Positions 9,297-17,925 of a stretch of 64,000 nt of DNA are shown in pieces. Origin of the DNA: Myxococcaceae bacterium. GTDB taxonomy: Bacteria > Myxococcota > Myxococcia > Myxococcales > Myxococcaceae. Both the position numbers and the translations under genes were made by a program. The notes under the pieces are model-generated. The model had not been told where the DNA came from and searched no databases. It saw only the letters and a program-made list of their open reading frames with translations. The stretch spans positions 27,726 through 91,725 of the forward strand of contig JAFGNZ010000075.1 of the NCBI GenBank assembly GCA_016926755.1, written 5' to 3'. The first letter of the stretch is position 1, and each line of letters starts with the position of its first letter.

Positions 9297-10076
9297 CTAG
9301 TTCTTCCCGAACCACGTCTCCAGGAAATTCCGCACGACGGGATGCTGGGACTCGCGCAGCTGTTCCGGCGGGCCGAACTCCACGATCACCCCCTTGGACA
9401 GGAAGGCGATGTAGTCCGCCACGTTGAAGGCCGAGGAGATGTCGTGGCTGATGACGACGCTGGTCACCTTCAGCTTGGCCTGGGCCGCCAGGATCATCTC
9501 GTCCACGTAGGCGGTGGTGATGGGATCCAGGCCCGTGGTGGGCTCGTCGTAGAGGACGATCTTCGGCTCCAGCACCACGGCGCGCGCCAGGCCCACGCGC
9601 TTGCGCATGCCGCCGGACAGATCGGCCGGGTACCTGCCCTCCACGGAGGCAGGCAGGCCCATCAGGTCCAGCTTGGCGCGGACGAGCTGGCGCACCTGCT
9701 CCTCGGACATCTCCTTGCGGTGCTCGCGCAGCGGGAAGGCCACGTTCTCGAACACCGTCATCGAGTCGAAGAGGGCCGCGGCCTGGAACACCATGCCGAA
9801 CTTGCGCCGCATCTTCTCCAGCGCCGCGTCCCCCAGCGGGACGATGTCCTCGCCGTCCACGATCACCTGGCCATGGTCCGGCTTGAGCAGGCCGATCATG
9901 TGCTTCATCAGCACCGTCTTGCCGGAGCCGGAGCCCCCGAGGATGACGCAGGTGCTCCCCTCGGGGATGGTGAGGTTGATGCCGGTGAGCACCTTGTGCT
10001 CGCCGAAGGTCTTGTGCAGATCGATGATCTGGATCATCGGCCGCCCGGGGGCGGCGGGGGCGGAGTCGGTGACCAT
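9297..10076 (-). CDS. mlaF: Mla-type ABC transporter ATP-binding protein
   Basis: A 259-residue ATPase that powers lipid movement through MlaE. Walker A GGSGSGKT, signature LSGGMRKRV, Walker B VLYDEPTTGLDP and the switch His (VISHD) are intact. MRKRV after the signature is typical for the MlaF/Ttg2A group. The ATG at 10076 directly abuts the mlaE stop codon with no spacer, so the two subunits are probably made in fixed ratio. Confidence 0.93.
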   Translation of the reverse strand: MVTDSAPAAPGRPMIQIIDLHKTFGEHKVLTGINLTIPEGSTCVILGGSGSGKTVLMKHMIGLLKPDHGQVIVDGEDIVPLGDAALEKMRRKFGMVFQAAALFDSMTVFENVAFPLREHRKEMSEEQVRQLVRAKLDLMGLPASVEGRYPADLSGGMRKRVGLARAVVLEPKIVLYDEPTTGLDPITTAYVDEMILAAQAKLKVTSVVISHDISSAFNVADYIAFLSKGVIVEFGPPEQLRESQHPVVRNFLETWFGKN

Positions 10077-10892
10077 CTAGTGCAGCATCACGCCGACGAA
10101 GAAATCGAGGATGAAGATGGAGAGCGCGCTGGCGACCATGGCCTGGGTCGTCGCCTGGCCCACGCCCTTGGCGCCGCCGGAGGCGTTGTAGCCCTTGTAG
10201 CAGCACACCAGCGTCACCGAGAGCCCGAAGATGGCGCCCTTGATGAGGCCCTCGTAGAGATCGATGGGATCCACCCACTGCTGCGTGCGGCTGAGGAAGG
10301 TGCCGGCGGAGATGCCCTTGGCGATCACGGACACGAAGTAGGAGCCGGCCATGCCCGTGGTGTTGAAGAGCATGGTGAGCACGGGGACCATGATCAGGCC
10401 GGAGAGCACCCGGGGCACCAGCAGGTACTGGATGGGGTTGACGGCCATGGTCTCCAGCGCGTCCACCTGCTCGGTGACGCGCATGGTGCCCAGCTCGGTG
10501 CACATGGCGGAGCCGGCGCGCATGGTGACCATCAGCGCGGAGAACACCGGGGCCAGCTCGCGCGTGAGGGTGAGCGCCACCGTGGGGCCCACCATGCTCT
10601 CCGCGTCGAACAGCTCGAAGGCCCGCGAGGACTGGTGGGCGAACACCATGCCGGTGAAGACGCCGGTGAGCGCCACGATGAAGACCGAGCCCACCCCCAC
10701 GAAGTCCAGCTGCGCGAAGAGGTTGTGCAGCCGGTACGGCCGCCTGGCGGACCAGCGAGCGACCTGGAAGCCCAGCCACGTCACCCCGCCAATGTCGGAG
10801 ATGACGCGCATGGCCCCCTTGCCGAAGTTCTCGATCGACTGGAGGAGGTAGTGGGGCTCCTTGGGCGCCTTGTCTGCGTTCTCGGTAGCCAT
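10077..10892 (-). CDS. mlaE: Mla-type ABC transporter permease
   Basis: A 271-residue integral membrane permease of the MlaE/YrbE family. The VFTGMVFAHQ segment, the GTMRVTEQVDALETMA coupling helix and hydrophobic helices to the C-terminus are characteristic. With MlaF and MlaD it forms an inner-membrane complex moving phospholipid between membranes. The start at 10892 is preferred to a GTG at 10904 because GGTGG lies about nine bases upstream. The operon order is mlaE-mlaF-mlaD; no mlaB or mlaC gene is adjacent. Confidence 0.92.
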   Translation of the reverse strand: MATENADKAPKEPHYLLQSIENFGKGAMRVISDIGGVTWLGFQVARWSARRPYRLHNLFAQLDFVGVGSVFIVALTGVFTGMVFAHQSSRAFELFDAESMVGPTVALTLTRELAPVFSALMVTMRAGSAMCTELGTMRVTEQVDALETMAVNPIQYLLVPRVLSGLIMVPVLTMLFNTTGMAGSYFVSVIAKGISAGTFLSRTQQWVDPIDLYEGLIKGAIFGLSVTLVCCYKGYNASGGAKGVGQATTQAMVASALSIFILDFFVGVMLH

Positions 10893-11034
10893 GTCGGGTG
10901 CCACCTACTCTACGTGCCCGGCTCCGGGGCACAAGTGCCCGACGCTGAGCGGTTGTGCTTCCTTGGGGCACGTCGCTATGTTGCGCGCCCCTTTTTCTCA
11001 TGCCGAGGGCCCCAGGGCCCGAACAGAGCACCCG

Positions 11035-11604
11035 ATGGCTACTTACAAGGTTGGCGGCGAGGTCGACGCGTTGTGCACCCGCTGCAAGCTCACGCTGGCG
11101 CATACGATCCTCGCGATGGTGGGGACGAAGATCGCCCGCGTGCGCTGCAACACCTGCGGAGGAGATCACACCTACCGCAGCGCGCCGGGCAGCACGGACC
11201 GCGCCTCCCCTTCCGCGCGGAGCTCCTCCGCGCGCGCCCCCAGCGCTCCCCGGGCGGAGCGGCCCGAGAAGGTCGTCATCTCCTTCGAGGAGCAGCTGGC
11301 CGGCAAGGACATCGCCAACGCGCCGAAGTACAGCCCCAAGGACGCCTATCAGCTGGATCAGGTCATCCAGCATCCCACCTTCGGGCTGGGGCTGGTGACG
11401 GCCGTCCGCGGGGACAAGGTGGACATCGCCTTCAAGGCCGAGACGAAGACGCTGGTGCACGGCCGAGGCGGCGCCTCCGCCGAGAAGCCGGTGTTCAGCC
11501 CGCCGAGCGCTCGCGCCACGGGCCCCGCTGACAAGCCGCTCTCACCTTCGACTACCGAAGCGGATACCGCCGCGCCGCCCGCCACCCCGCCTGCCGAGGA
11601 TTGA
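11035..11604 (+). CDS. Zinc-ribbon protein with UvrD/PcrA-type Tudor-like domain
   Basis: A 189-residue protein of two parts. Residues 14-41 have a CxxC...CxxC arrangement (Cys14, 17, 38, 41) that should bind zinc. After a Ser/Ala/Arg-rich linker, residues about 108-142 read like the small beta domain at the end of UvrD/PcrA helicases (VIQHPTFGLGLV, then IAFKAETKTLVH), which in those proteins contacts RNA polymerase. A Pro/Ala tail follows. Start is the ATG at 11035 rather than 10861, which lies inside mlaE. It is divergent from mlaE. A transcription- or RNA-related role is inferred only. Confidence 0.75.
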   Translation: MATYKVGGEVDALCTRCKLTLAHTILAMVGTKIARVRCNTCGGDHTYRSAPGSTDRASPSARSSSARAPSAPRAERPEKVVISFEEQLAGKDIANAPKYSPKDAYQLDQVIQHPTFGLGLVTAVRGDKVDIAFKAETKTLVHGRGGASAEKPVFSPPSARATGPADKPLSPSTTEADTAAPPATPPAED

Positions 11605-11621
11605 CGTTGACCCCAGTCTGG

Positions 11622-11645
11622 TAGTGAACTTCCGGGAGTTCACTA
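11622..11645. repeat. Perfect inverted repeat over the start of the next gene
   Basis: Two 9-base arms (TAGTGAACT and AGTTCACTA) are separated by the six bases TCCGGG. The repeat ends exactly on the A of the ATG at 11645 and includes the likely ribosome site GGGAG. It can be an operator for a dimeric repressor, or an mRNA hairpin that hides the ribosome site, or both. The arms are seen directly; the role is inference. Confidence 0.6.
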
Positions 11646-12994
11646 TGCGCGCGGTGTTCCTGATTTTCTTGGCTGTCCTCGCCTTGCCGGAGATCGCGGC
11701 AGCGGCGCCGCCCCAGGTGCGGGCAAAGCCGGAGCGGGTGCTGCTGGGCCAGGACACGGCCGTCGAGCTGCGAGTCCAGGTGCCGGAGGGCGCCGGGCCC
11801 GTGCGCGCGGCCGCGTCGACGGGGAGCTTCGCGCAGGAGGTGGTGGAGGGCGGCGAGGAGCGAGCGTTCCGGTGGGCGCCGCCGGACATCAAGTATCCGC
11901 TGATGGCCATCCTGGTCTTCTGGGAGGAGGTGCCCGGGAGCCCGCCCGAGCTGGCCGTCGTCCGGATACCGCTGGTGGGGCGGACGATGTTGCCCATCAC
12001 CACGGATCCCGGCGCGGAGGTGGTGATCGAGATCTCCGAGGCACGCTTCGGGCCCGTGAAGGCCGATCGCCGTGGCAGGGCGAAGGTGCCCGTCGAGGTT
12101 CCCCCGGGAGTGAAGGACGCGCGCGTGCTGGCCACGCGGGGTGAGCTGAAGACGGATCGGGTGGTGCCGCTCGAGGTCCCTGTCCACCGCCCGCTGCTCG
12201 CGGTGCTCTCGCCCGATCCCCTGCCCCGCGCCGGGGGGTGGCTGGTGGTGGTTGGAGAGGAGCGGCTGAAGGCCTCGGAGCTGGAGCTCTCCGCCGACGG
12301 AGCACGCCTGGAGGTCCAGCAGGGCGCCCTGGTTCGCTACCGCGTGAGCCCCCAGGCGGACGCGAAGTCCGTCTCCGTGGAGGTGCGGCGCCGGAAGGCG
12401 AAGGACACCGCCCGAGCCCAGGCCCCGGTCAGCAGCCAGGATCAGGCCCCCCCTCCCATCAGCAGCGCTCCCGCGCCTGCCAGCGCCGTGCAGGGCGCGC
12501 TCGCCCTGCACCTGCTGGCGGGGGGCTTCTTCGCTGGCGGCGCGAACCAGGGGCCGGCGGTGGCCCTGGGCGCGTCCTTCCCCCTGCCCCTCTGGAGCGG
12601 CCGGCTCGCGGCGGAGGTGGAGGTGGGGCTGCGCCGCGCCGCGCTGGATGCCCGGATCGACGGCTATGGGGTGCTGCACTCGCGCGTGCTCGCGGGCCCG
12701 GTGCTGGCCTCCGCGCGCCTCACCCTCCTGGAGCGCTCGGCCTTCGCGATCTACGGCCGCGTGGGGGCGGGCATCCTCCCCTTCCAGCACGAGGTCTCCA
12801 GCGACTTCCAGCCAGGCTTCGACGAGCGCAAGCTCGGCGGAATGGCCTTCCTTGCCGCACAAGGGGCCTGGCGGCTGGGGCGCCTGAGTCTCCTCATGGA
12901 GCTTCGCGGTGAATACGGTCCCGCCCGGACCGCCCGTCTGGATGCGCAGCTCGGCGGAGCCGGCGCCTCTCTTGGCTTGAGGTACGAACCATGA
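11645..12994 (+). CDS. Predicted exported protein with C-terminal beta-barrel-like domain
   Basis: A 449-residue exported protein. A signal peptide ends near ALPEIAAAA (about residue 19). Then come beta-rich, Ig-like stretches up to about residue 260, a Pro/Ser/Gln-rich linker, and a C-terminal half (about 285-449) of alternating hydrophobic strands with glycine turns (LAGGFFAGG, VALGASFPLPLWSG), ending in LRYEP, like an outer-membrane barrel. Its stop overlaps the next start by ATGA. The start codon is covered by the inverted repeat at 11622-11645. It probably works with the two lipoproteins downstream; function unknown. Confidence 0.72.
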   Translation: MRAVFLIFLAVLALPEIAAAAPPQVRAKPERVLLGQDTAVELRVQVPEGAGPVRAAASTGSFAQEVVEGGEERAFRWAPPDIKYPLMAILVFWEEVPGSPPELAVVRIPLVGRTMLPITTDPGAEVVIEISEARFGPVKADRRGRAKVPVEVPPGVKDARVLATRGELKTDRVVPLEVPVHRPLLAVLSPDPLPRAGGWLVVVGEERLKASELELSADGARLEVQQGALVRYRVSPQADAKSVSVEVRRRKAKDTARAQAPVSSQDQAPPPISSAPAPASAVQGALALHLLAGGFFAGGANQGPAVALGASFPLPLWSGRLAAEVEVGLRRAALDARIDGYGVLHSRVLAGPVLASARLTLLERSAFAIYGRVGAGILPFQHEVSSDFQPGFDERKLGGMAFLAAQGAWRLGRLSLLMELRGEYGPARTARLDAQLGGAGASLGLRYEP

Positions 12995-13716
12995 TGCGAG
13001 CCGCCTGCGCGCTGCTCTCCCTCCTCCTCTGGGCCTGTGAGCCCGCCTCGCTCCCTCCGCCGACCATTGTCTCGGTGGAGCCCGAGGTGATCCCCTCGGG
13101 CTCCCCCTCCGTGATCGCGGTGCGGGTGGACGCCGTGCGGCCTTTCTCGCTGGACTACCAGGAGCGGTCGGTCGATCCCCAGCAGCTCGCGATGACGCTG
13201 CGGATCGCCGGGCACGTGGTGAACATCGCCTTCGCCGAGAGCGACGGGACGCTCGTGGCCCCGGTCCCCGAAGGGCTGAGCCTGGGCGAGCACGAGATCC
13301 GGGTGACGCTGGCGGATGGCCGCGAGGCGGTGCGCGAGAGCGCCTTCTCCGTCGTCCCCCCCTCCACCCTCATCGGGGGAGGGCCCGGCGAAGATGGGGG
13401 GAGCTCGCCGGACGGCGGTGCTGGCAGGGACGAGCTCTGGTTCTTCCTGGCCGGCCCCGTCGAGGATCAGGTCGTCAACGTCCCCTTCAAGGTCAACATC
13501 TACGCCGTTGGGCCGGGCTCAAAGGCATTCCAGCGCCCTGTCACCCTGCGCGCCAGCAGAGGAACGGTGACGACGATCGACTCGGGCTCCTTCACCCAGG
13601 GCCTTCGGGTCGACGAGATCTCCCTCGACCAGGAGGGCCCCGACATCTACCTGCTCGTCGAGGACGCGCGCGGCACCCGGGGGCTGTCGAACGCCTTCAC
13701 GGTTCGCGCTCGCTGA
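12991..13716 (+). CDS. Hypothetical lipoprotein, paralogue of the next gene
   Basis: A 241-residue lipoprotein (lipobox LWAC, Cys16). Two beta-rich domains, about 22-122 and 145-240, are joined by a Gly/Ser/Asp-rich linker. The order of blocks (IVSVEP, RVD near SLDYQERS, then the C-terminal GTV, EISLD, LVEDARG and LSNAFTV) is repeated in the gene at 13760, so the two arose by duplication. The ATG overlaps the previous stop by four bases. It is likely anchored in the envelope with the barrel-like protein upstream. Function unknown. Confidence 0.75.
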   Translation: MMRAACALLSLLLWACEPASLPPPTIVSVEPEVIPSGSPSVIAVRVDAVRPFSLDYQERSVDPQQLAMTLRIAGHVVNIAFAESDGTLVAPVPEGLSLGEHEIRVTLADGREAVRESAFSVVPPSTLIGGGPGEDGGSSPDGGAGRDELWFFLAGPVEDQVVNVPFKVNIYAVGPGSKAFQRPVTLRASRGTVTTIDSGSFTQGLRVDEISLDQEGPDIYLLVEDARGTRGLSNAFTVRAR

Positions 13717-13759
13717 ACAGAACGGCGCGAGTCGGGCGCACGGGCCGGGCGGGCCGGTT

Positions 13760-14428
13760 ATGATGCCCGTCGTGACTCGGTGGATACCCGTGATCGCCGT
13801 GCTGTTGGGGGGGTGTGGCTCTGGGCCGCCACTGCCCTCCATCGTGTCCGTCGAGCCCCAGCGCCTCTCGACGAGCGAGAGCGTCCAGATGACCGTGAGG
13901 CTCGAGGGCGGGGTTCCGCTCCGGGTGGACTACAGCGAGCGCTCCGCGGAGCTGTTCCCCCTGACATACGTGAGCATCGCGGACCGGAAGCTCCCCATCG
14001 TCGAGGCGAAGGAGCAGGGGCGGCTCCTCATCGTGGAGCTGCTTCCAGGGCTGCCCGTGGGGCCGCAGGATCTGCGGATCGAGTTCCAGGATGGCCAGCA
14101 GGTGGTGCGCGAGAAGGGCTTCGAGGTGACGCCCCCGCTCCAGCTCACCGGGTTCGTGGTCGAGCCCATCGGCCCCCAGGCCGTCGAGACGCCCTTCTCC
14201 ATCACGCTCCGCGCGGTGGGGCAGGACGCGGCGCTCTTCCGGAGCCGGGTGAAGCTGTACTCCAACAACGGGACGGTGGAGCCCGAGGTGAGCCGCCCGT
14301 TCGAGGCCGGAGTCCTCACGCAGGAGATCACCGTCGACAACATCGGCCCGCGCCCGGTGAGCATCCTCGTGGAGGACTACGTGGGGCACACGGGGCGCTC
14401 GAACGAGTTCAGCGTGAGCGCTCCCTAG
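13760..14428 (+). CDS. Hypothetical lipoprotein, paralogue of the previous gene
   Basis: A 222-residue lipoprotein (LLGGC, Cys19). It matches the protein at 12991 block by block (IVSVEPQR, RVDYSERS, LVEDYVGHTG, SNEFSVSAP), but the linker between its two domains is much shorter. The pair differs most in the middle, as expected for diverging partners of a shared complex. Its stop region overlaps by four bases the end of the convergent pseudouridine synthase gene. Function unknown. Confidence 0.75.
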   Translation: MMPVVTRWIPVIAVLLGGCGSGPPLPSIVSVEPQRLSTSESVQMTVRLEGGVPLRVDYSERSAELFPLTYVSIADRKLPIVEAKEQGRLLIVELLPGLPVGPQDLRIEFQDGQQVVREKGFEVTPPLQLTGFVVEPIGPQAVETPFSITLRAVGQDAALFRSRVKLYSNNGTVEPEVSRPFEAGVLTQEITVDNIGPRPVSILVEDYVGHTGRSNEFSVSAP

Positions 14429-15135
14429 CCCGGCGGGCTGGCTCCGCCGCCGCGCAGCAGCTCCAGGGCCCGCGCCATGTCCTCGGGCAGGGGCGCCTCC
14501 AGGGTGCGGGGCTCCACGCCAGGCAGGGCGGGCCACTCCAGCCGCGCCGCGTGCAGCGGTGTCCTCGCCAGCACCACCGTGTCCCCTGCCCCGCCGAGCT
14601 CCTTCTCCGTCAGCGGCTCCTCGCGGCCGTACTGGTGATCCACCAGCAGCGGGTGGCCCATGTCCAGCAGGTGGACGCGGATCTGGTGCGTCCGGCCGGT
14701 GAGCGGCTCGGCCTCCACCAACGAGGCCCGCGCGAAGATCTCCACGGGCCGCACCCGGGTGCGTGAGGGCTTGCCCTGCTCCCCGGGCCGCGCCACCCGC
14801 ATCCGTCCCTTGCGCCCGGGCACCAGCGCCGCCTCCACCAGCTGGGGCGCCTCCACCCTGCCCTCCACCAGCGCCAGGTAGCGCTTGCGCACCTTGCCGG
14901 CCTCGAAGGCCTGCGAGAGGGCCCGGTGCCGCTCGGCGTCCAGCGCGAACACCAGCACGCCCGAGGTGTCCCGATCCAGCCGGTGCACCACGAAGATCTT
15001 GCGGCGCAGCCGCTCCTCCAGCTGCTCGCGCAGGGAGGGCTCCCCTCCGGCACGCCCGGGGATGACGAGCACCCCGGCGGGCTTGGCCACCACGAGCAGC
15101 CCCGCGCCCTCATGGAGAACGCGGAGCTCGCTCAC
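14425..15135 (-). CDS. RluA-family RNA pseudouridine synthase
   Basis: A 236-residue enzyme that isomerises uridine to pseudouridine in rRNA or tRNA. The catalytic block HRLDRDTSG (Asp54) and the later GRTHQIRVHL motif define the RluA group. There is no N-terminal S4 domain, so it resembles RluA/TruC more than RluC/RluD. The exact target base cannot be read. The start is a GTG whose GTGA overlaps the stop of the M16 gene upstream. Confidence 0.9.
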   Translation of the reverse strand: MSELRVLHEGAGLLVVAKPAGVLVIPGRAGGEPSLREQLEERLRRKIFVVHRLDRDTSGVLVFALDAERHRALSQAFEAGKVRKRYLALVEGRVEAPQLVEAALVPGRKGRMRVARPGEQGKPSRTRVRPVEIFARASLVEAEPLTGRTHQIRVHLLDMGHPLLVDHQYGREEPLTEKELGGAGDTVVLARTPLHAARLEWPALPGVEPRTLEAPLPEDMARALELLRGGGASPPG

Positions 15136-16538
15136 TCGTACTCCGACACCGGCACCACGGTGATGGGGCCCAGGCCCTTGAGCTGCTTCTGCACCTCCGA
15201 GGCCTTGCCGAGCACCACGATCGCCGGCGGCTGGGGGAACAGGTACTTCGCGGCCGCCAGCTTCACCTGCTTCGGCGTCACCGCGCGCAGCCGATCCCGG
15301 AACAGCTCCACCCAGTCCTCCCCCAGCCCGTGCATGCGGATGTCCGCCAGGACGGAGGCGACGGAGTCATTGGTCTCCGTGCGCAGCGGGTAGAGGCCCG
15401 CAAGGTACGTCTGCGCCGCCAGCAGCTCCCGAGGCGTGGTGCCGCCCTTGCGCACCTTGGCCACCTCGGCCAGGGCCACGTCGATGATCTCCCGCGTGGA
15501 GGCCGTCTTGGTGAAGGTGGAGATGGCGAAGGCGCCGCCGGCCTGCATCGCGTCGAAGTAGCTGCCCACGCCGTAGGACAGGCCGCGCTCCACGCGGATC
15601 GCGTTGACGAGCCGCGAGGTGAAGCCTCCCCCCAGGGAGATGTTCATCGCCGTGGCCGCGAAGTAGTCCGGGTGGCCGATGCGGTAGCCGGGCCCGCCGA
15701 TGCGCACCTGCGACTGCGTCTGGTCCGGCTTGTCCACCAGGAGAATCCGCCCTGCCTGGGCCACGACCTCCACGGACGGCGCCCGCACCGGCTCGAGCTG
15801 CTCCGTCCGCACCCAGGGGGCGAAGGCCTTCTCGGCCTCGGCGGCCACCACCTCTGGCTTCACCGCGCCCACCACCACCAGCAGGGCCCCCTTCGGGCCG
15901 ATGCGCTCGCGGTGGAAGCGCGCCACGTCCTCCCGGGTGAAGGTGCGCACGTGCGAGGCCGAGCCCCCCACGTCATGCCCGTAGGGGTGATCCCCCCAGA
16001 GCGCGCGGGTGAAGGCCCGGTCCGCCACGGTGCTCGGATCGTCCAGATCATTGGCGAACTGCGCCAGTGAGCGCTCCCGGGCCAGCTCCACCTCCTTCTC
16101 GGGGAAGGCGGGCTCGCTGACGAGCTGCCCCAGCACCGCCAGCATCGCCGGGAAGTGCTCGGCGGGCGTGGTGACGTACAGCGACATCAGATCCTCGCTC
16201 ACGCCGGTGGCGAGGCTGGCGCCGACGAACTCGACGGCCTCGTCGATCTCGTCCGCGCTCATCCGGGCGGTGCCGCGGCGCAGCAGGCGGACGGTGAAGT
16301 CGGCCAGGCCCGCCTTGTCCTTCGGATCCGTGGCGCTGCCGGCGCGCAGCACCAGGCGCATGGAGACGAGCGGCAGCGGGCCACGCTCGGCGGCGATCAC
16401 CTGCAGGCCGCTGGAGGTGGTGCTCTCGGAGACCTCGGGGAGCTTGAGCGGACGGGAGGCCGCGGACTTCTTCGGGGCAGCGGCACGGGAACGAGAGGCC
16501 GCCGCCTTCTTCGGGGCGGCGCGGGGACGAGAGGCCAT
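15132..16538 (-). CDS. M16-family peptidase-like protein without active site
   Basis: A 468-residue member of the M16 (pitrilysin/mitochondrial processing peptidase) fold. Where active relatives have HxxEH, this one reads LADFTVRLL, so the zinc ligands and the catalytic Glu are missing. Such subunits pair with an active M16 protein and shape the chamber; the active partner lies directly upstream at 16556. The N-terminus is a Lys/Ala/Arg-rich tract (about residues 1-40). Start at 16538 is supported by GAGGAAA upstream. Confidence 0.88.
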   Translation of the reverse strand: MASRPRAAPKKAAASRSRAAAPKKSAASRPLKLPEVSESTTSSGLQVIAAERGPLPLVSMRLVLRAGSATDPKDKAGLADFTVRLLRRGTARMSADEIDEAVEFVGASLATGVSEDLMSLYVTTPAEHFPAMLAVLGQLVSEPAFPEKEVELARERSLAQFANDLDDPSTVADRAFTRALWGDHPYGHDVGGSASHVRTFTREDVARFHRERIGPKGALLVVVGAVKPEVVAAEAEKAFAPWVRTEQLEPVRAPSVEVVAQAGRILLVDKPDQTQSQVRIGGPGYRIGHPDYFAATAMNISLGGGFTSRLVNAIRVERGLSYGVGSYFDAMQAGGAFAISTFTKTASTREIIDVALAEVAKVRKGGTTPRELLAAQTYLAGLYPLRTETNDSVASVLADIRMHGLGEDWVELFRDRLRAVTPKQVKLAAAKYLFPQPPAIVVLGKASEVQKQLKGLGPITVVPVSEYE

Positions 16539-16555
16539 CGTGTTTCCTCGGGGGA

Positions 16556-17890
16556 TCAGGCGGCTGCTGTTTCGGACTCGGACTCGGACTCGGGCACGGG
16601 CAGCAGGGTCACCACCGAGCGGCCCTCGGGCGCGAAGTACTTCGCCGCGGCGGCTTTCACCTGCTCGTTCGTGATGGCGGCGTAGTGGCCGGGCAGCTCC
16701 AGCAGCGATCGCCACGAGCCCAGCAGCGCCTCGTAGTTGCCCAGCGCATGGGCGCGCCCGGTGTTGGTGCCCAGCTCGCGGAAGTGATCGGCGCGCAGGT
16801 TGTTCTTGGCCTTCTGCAGCTCGCGCTCGGTGAGGCCCTCGCGCGCCACGCGCTCCAGCTCCGCGTACAGCGCCGCCTCCACCTTCTGCGGATCCGAGCC
16901 CGGCTTGAGCTCCATGTAGAAGACGATCGCCCCCGGATCGATCCGCCAGCCCCAGTCGAGCATCACGGACACGGCGAGCTGCTGCTCGTAGACGAGCCCC
17001 TTCACCAGCCGGCTCCCCTCGCCCTTGTTCAGCGCGTACTGGATGACGTCCAGCACCTGGGCGTCCGGAGCCGTGGCGCGCGGGCCGCGGAAGCCGACCA
17101 TCAGCGAGGGCGACTGCGCCGGGTGGCGGATGACGGCACGGCGCTCGCCCTTCTGCGACGGCTCGGCGTCCACCACGGGCAGCGGCCGGGGGCCCTTGGG
17201 GATGTCCCCGTAGTAGCGGCGGATCAGCGCCAGCGTCTTCTTCGGATCGATGTCGCCGGAGATGTAGAGCACCGCGTTGTTGGGCGCGTAGTAGGTGCGG
17301 AAGTACTCCTCGCAGTCCTGGCGGGAGATGTTCTCGATGTCCGCCATCCACCCGATCACCGGCCAGCGGTACGGGTGGGCCTTGTAGACGAGCGTGCCCA
17401 GCTCCTCGTCCAGCATGCCGGTGATCTCGTTGTCCACGCGGACGCGCCGCTCCTCTTTGACCACCTCCCGCTCACTGGCCAGGTTGGCGTCCGAGATGCG
17501 CAGCGAGCGCATCCGGTCCGACTCCAGATCCAGCACCGTCTCCAGCGCGTCCGAGGAGAAGTCGTCGTAGTACACCGTCATGTCCGTGGAGGTGTACGCG
17601 TTGGAGCGGCCGCCGTTGGACTCGAGCACCCGGTCGAACTGCTTGGGGCCGTACTTCTTGGCCCCGTTGAACATCATGTGCTCGAAGAGGTGGCTGATCC
17701 CGGTGATGCCGGGGCGCTCGTTGCGAGAGCCGACCTGGAAGAAGGTGTAGAGGCTCACCACGGGCGTCTGCGGGTTGGCCAGCAGGCGCACGCGCAGGCC
17801 GTTGGGCAGTGTGGCCTCGTGGACATCGAGCAGGGACTGGAGCGCGGGATCCGGCTTGGGAGCGGCGGAACGCGGAGGGGCCTTGGGCAT
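16556..17890 (-). CDS. M16-family zinc metallopeptidase, active subunit
   Basis: A 444-residue M16 peptidase. The inverted zinc motif HLFEH (His67, Glu70, His71) and the distal Glu region SEREVVKEE (about 140-147) are present. No signal peptide is seen, so it probably degrades small peptides in the cytoplasm or is exported by another route. It is 17 bases upstream of its inactive partner. The C-terminus ends in alternating Ser-Glu residues, encoded by a short six-base repeat. Active/inactive pairs of this kind are common in bacteria. Confidence 0.92.
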   Translation of the reverse strand: MPKAPPRSAAPKPDPALQSLLDVHEATLPNGLRVRLLANPQTPVVSLYTFFQVGSRNERPGITGISHLFEHMMFNGAKKYGPKQFDRVLESNGGRSNAYTSTDMTVYYDDFSSDALETVLDLESDRMRSLRISDANLASEREVVKEERRVRVDNEITGMLDEELGTLVYKAHPYRWPVIGWMADIENISRQDCEEYFRTYYAPNNAVLYISGDIDPKKTLALIRRYYGDIPKGPRPLPVVDAEPSQKGERRAVIRHPAQSPSLMVGFRGPRATAPDAQVLDVIQYALNKGEGSRLVKGLVYEQQLAVSVMLDWGWRIDPGAIVFYMELKPGSDPQKVEAALYAELERVAREGLTERELQKAKNNLRADHFRELGTNTGRAHALGNYEALLGSWRSLLELPGHYAAITNEQVKAAAAKYFAPEGRSVVTLLPVPESESESETAAA

Positions 17891-17925
17891 AGGGCCCTCC
17901 GTATACTCGGCGGAGGGCGCCCGCG

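Noticed and set aside
9214..11460. Very long open frames opposite or shifted against real genes, for example opposite mlaE/mlaF and opposite hisS
   Set aside because: In DNA this rich in GC, antisense frames stay open for long stretches; their sequences are His/Arg/Gly-rich with no motifs, while the other strand has clear families.
15132..17351. A single very long M16 fusion protein read through both M16 genes
   Set aside because: The extra upstream part lies in a shifted frame of the active M16 gene; a ribosome site and the conserved start at 16538 separate the two genes.
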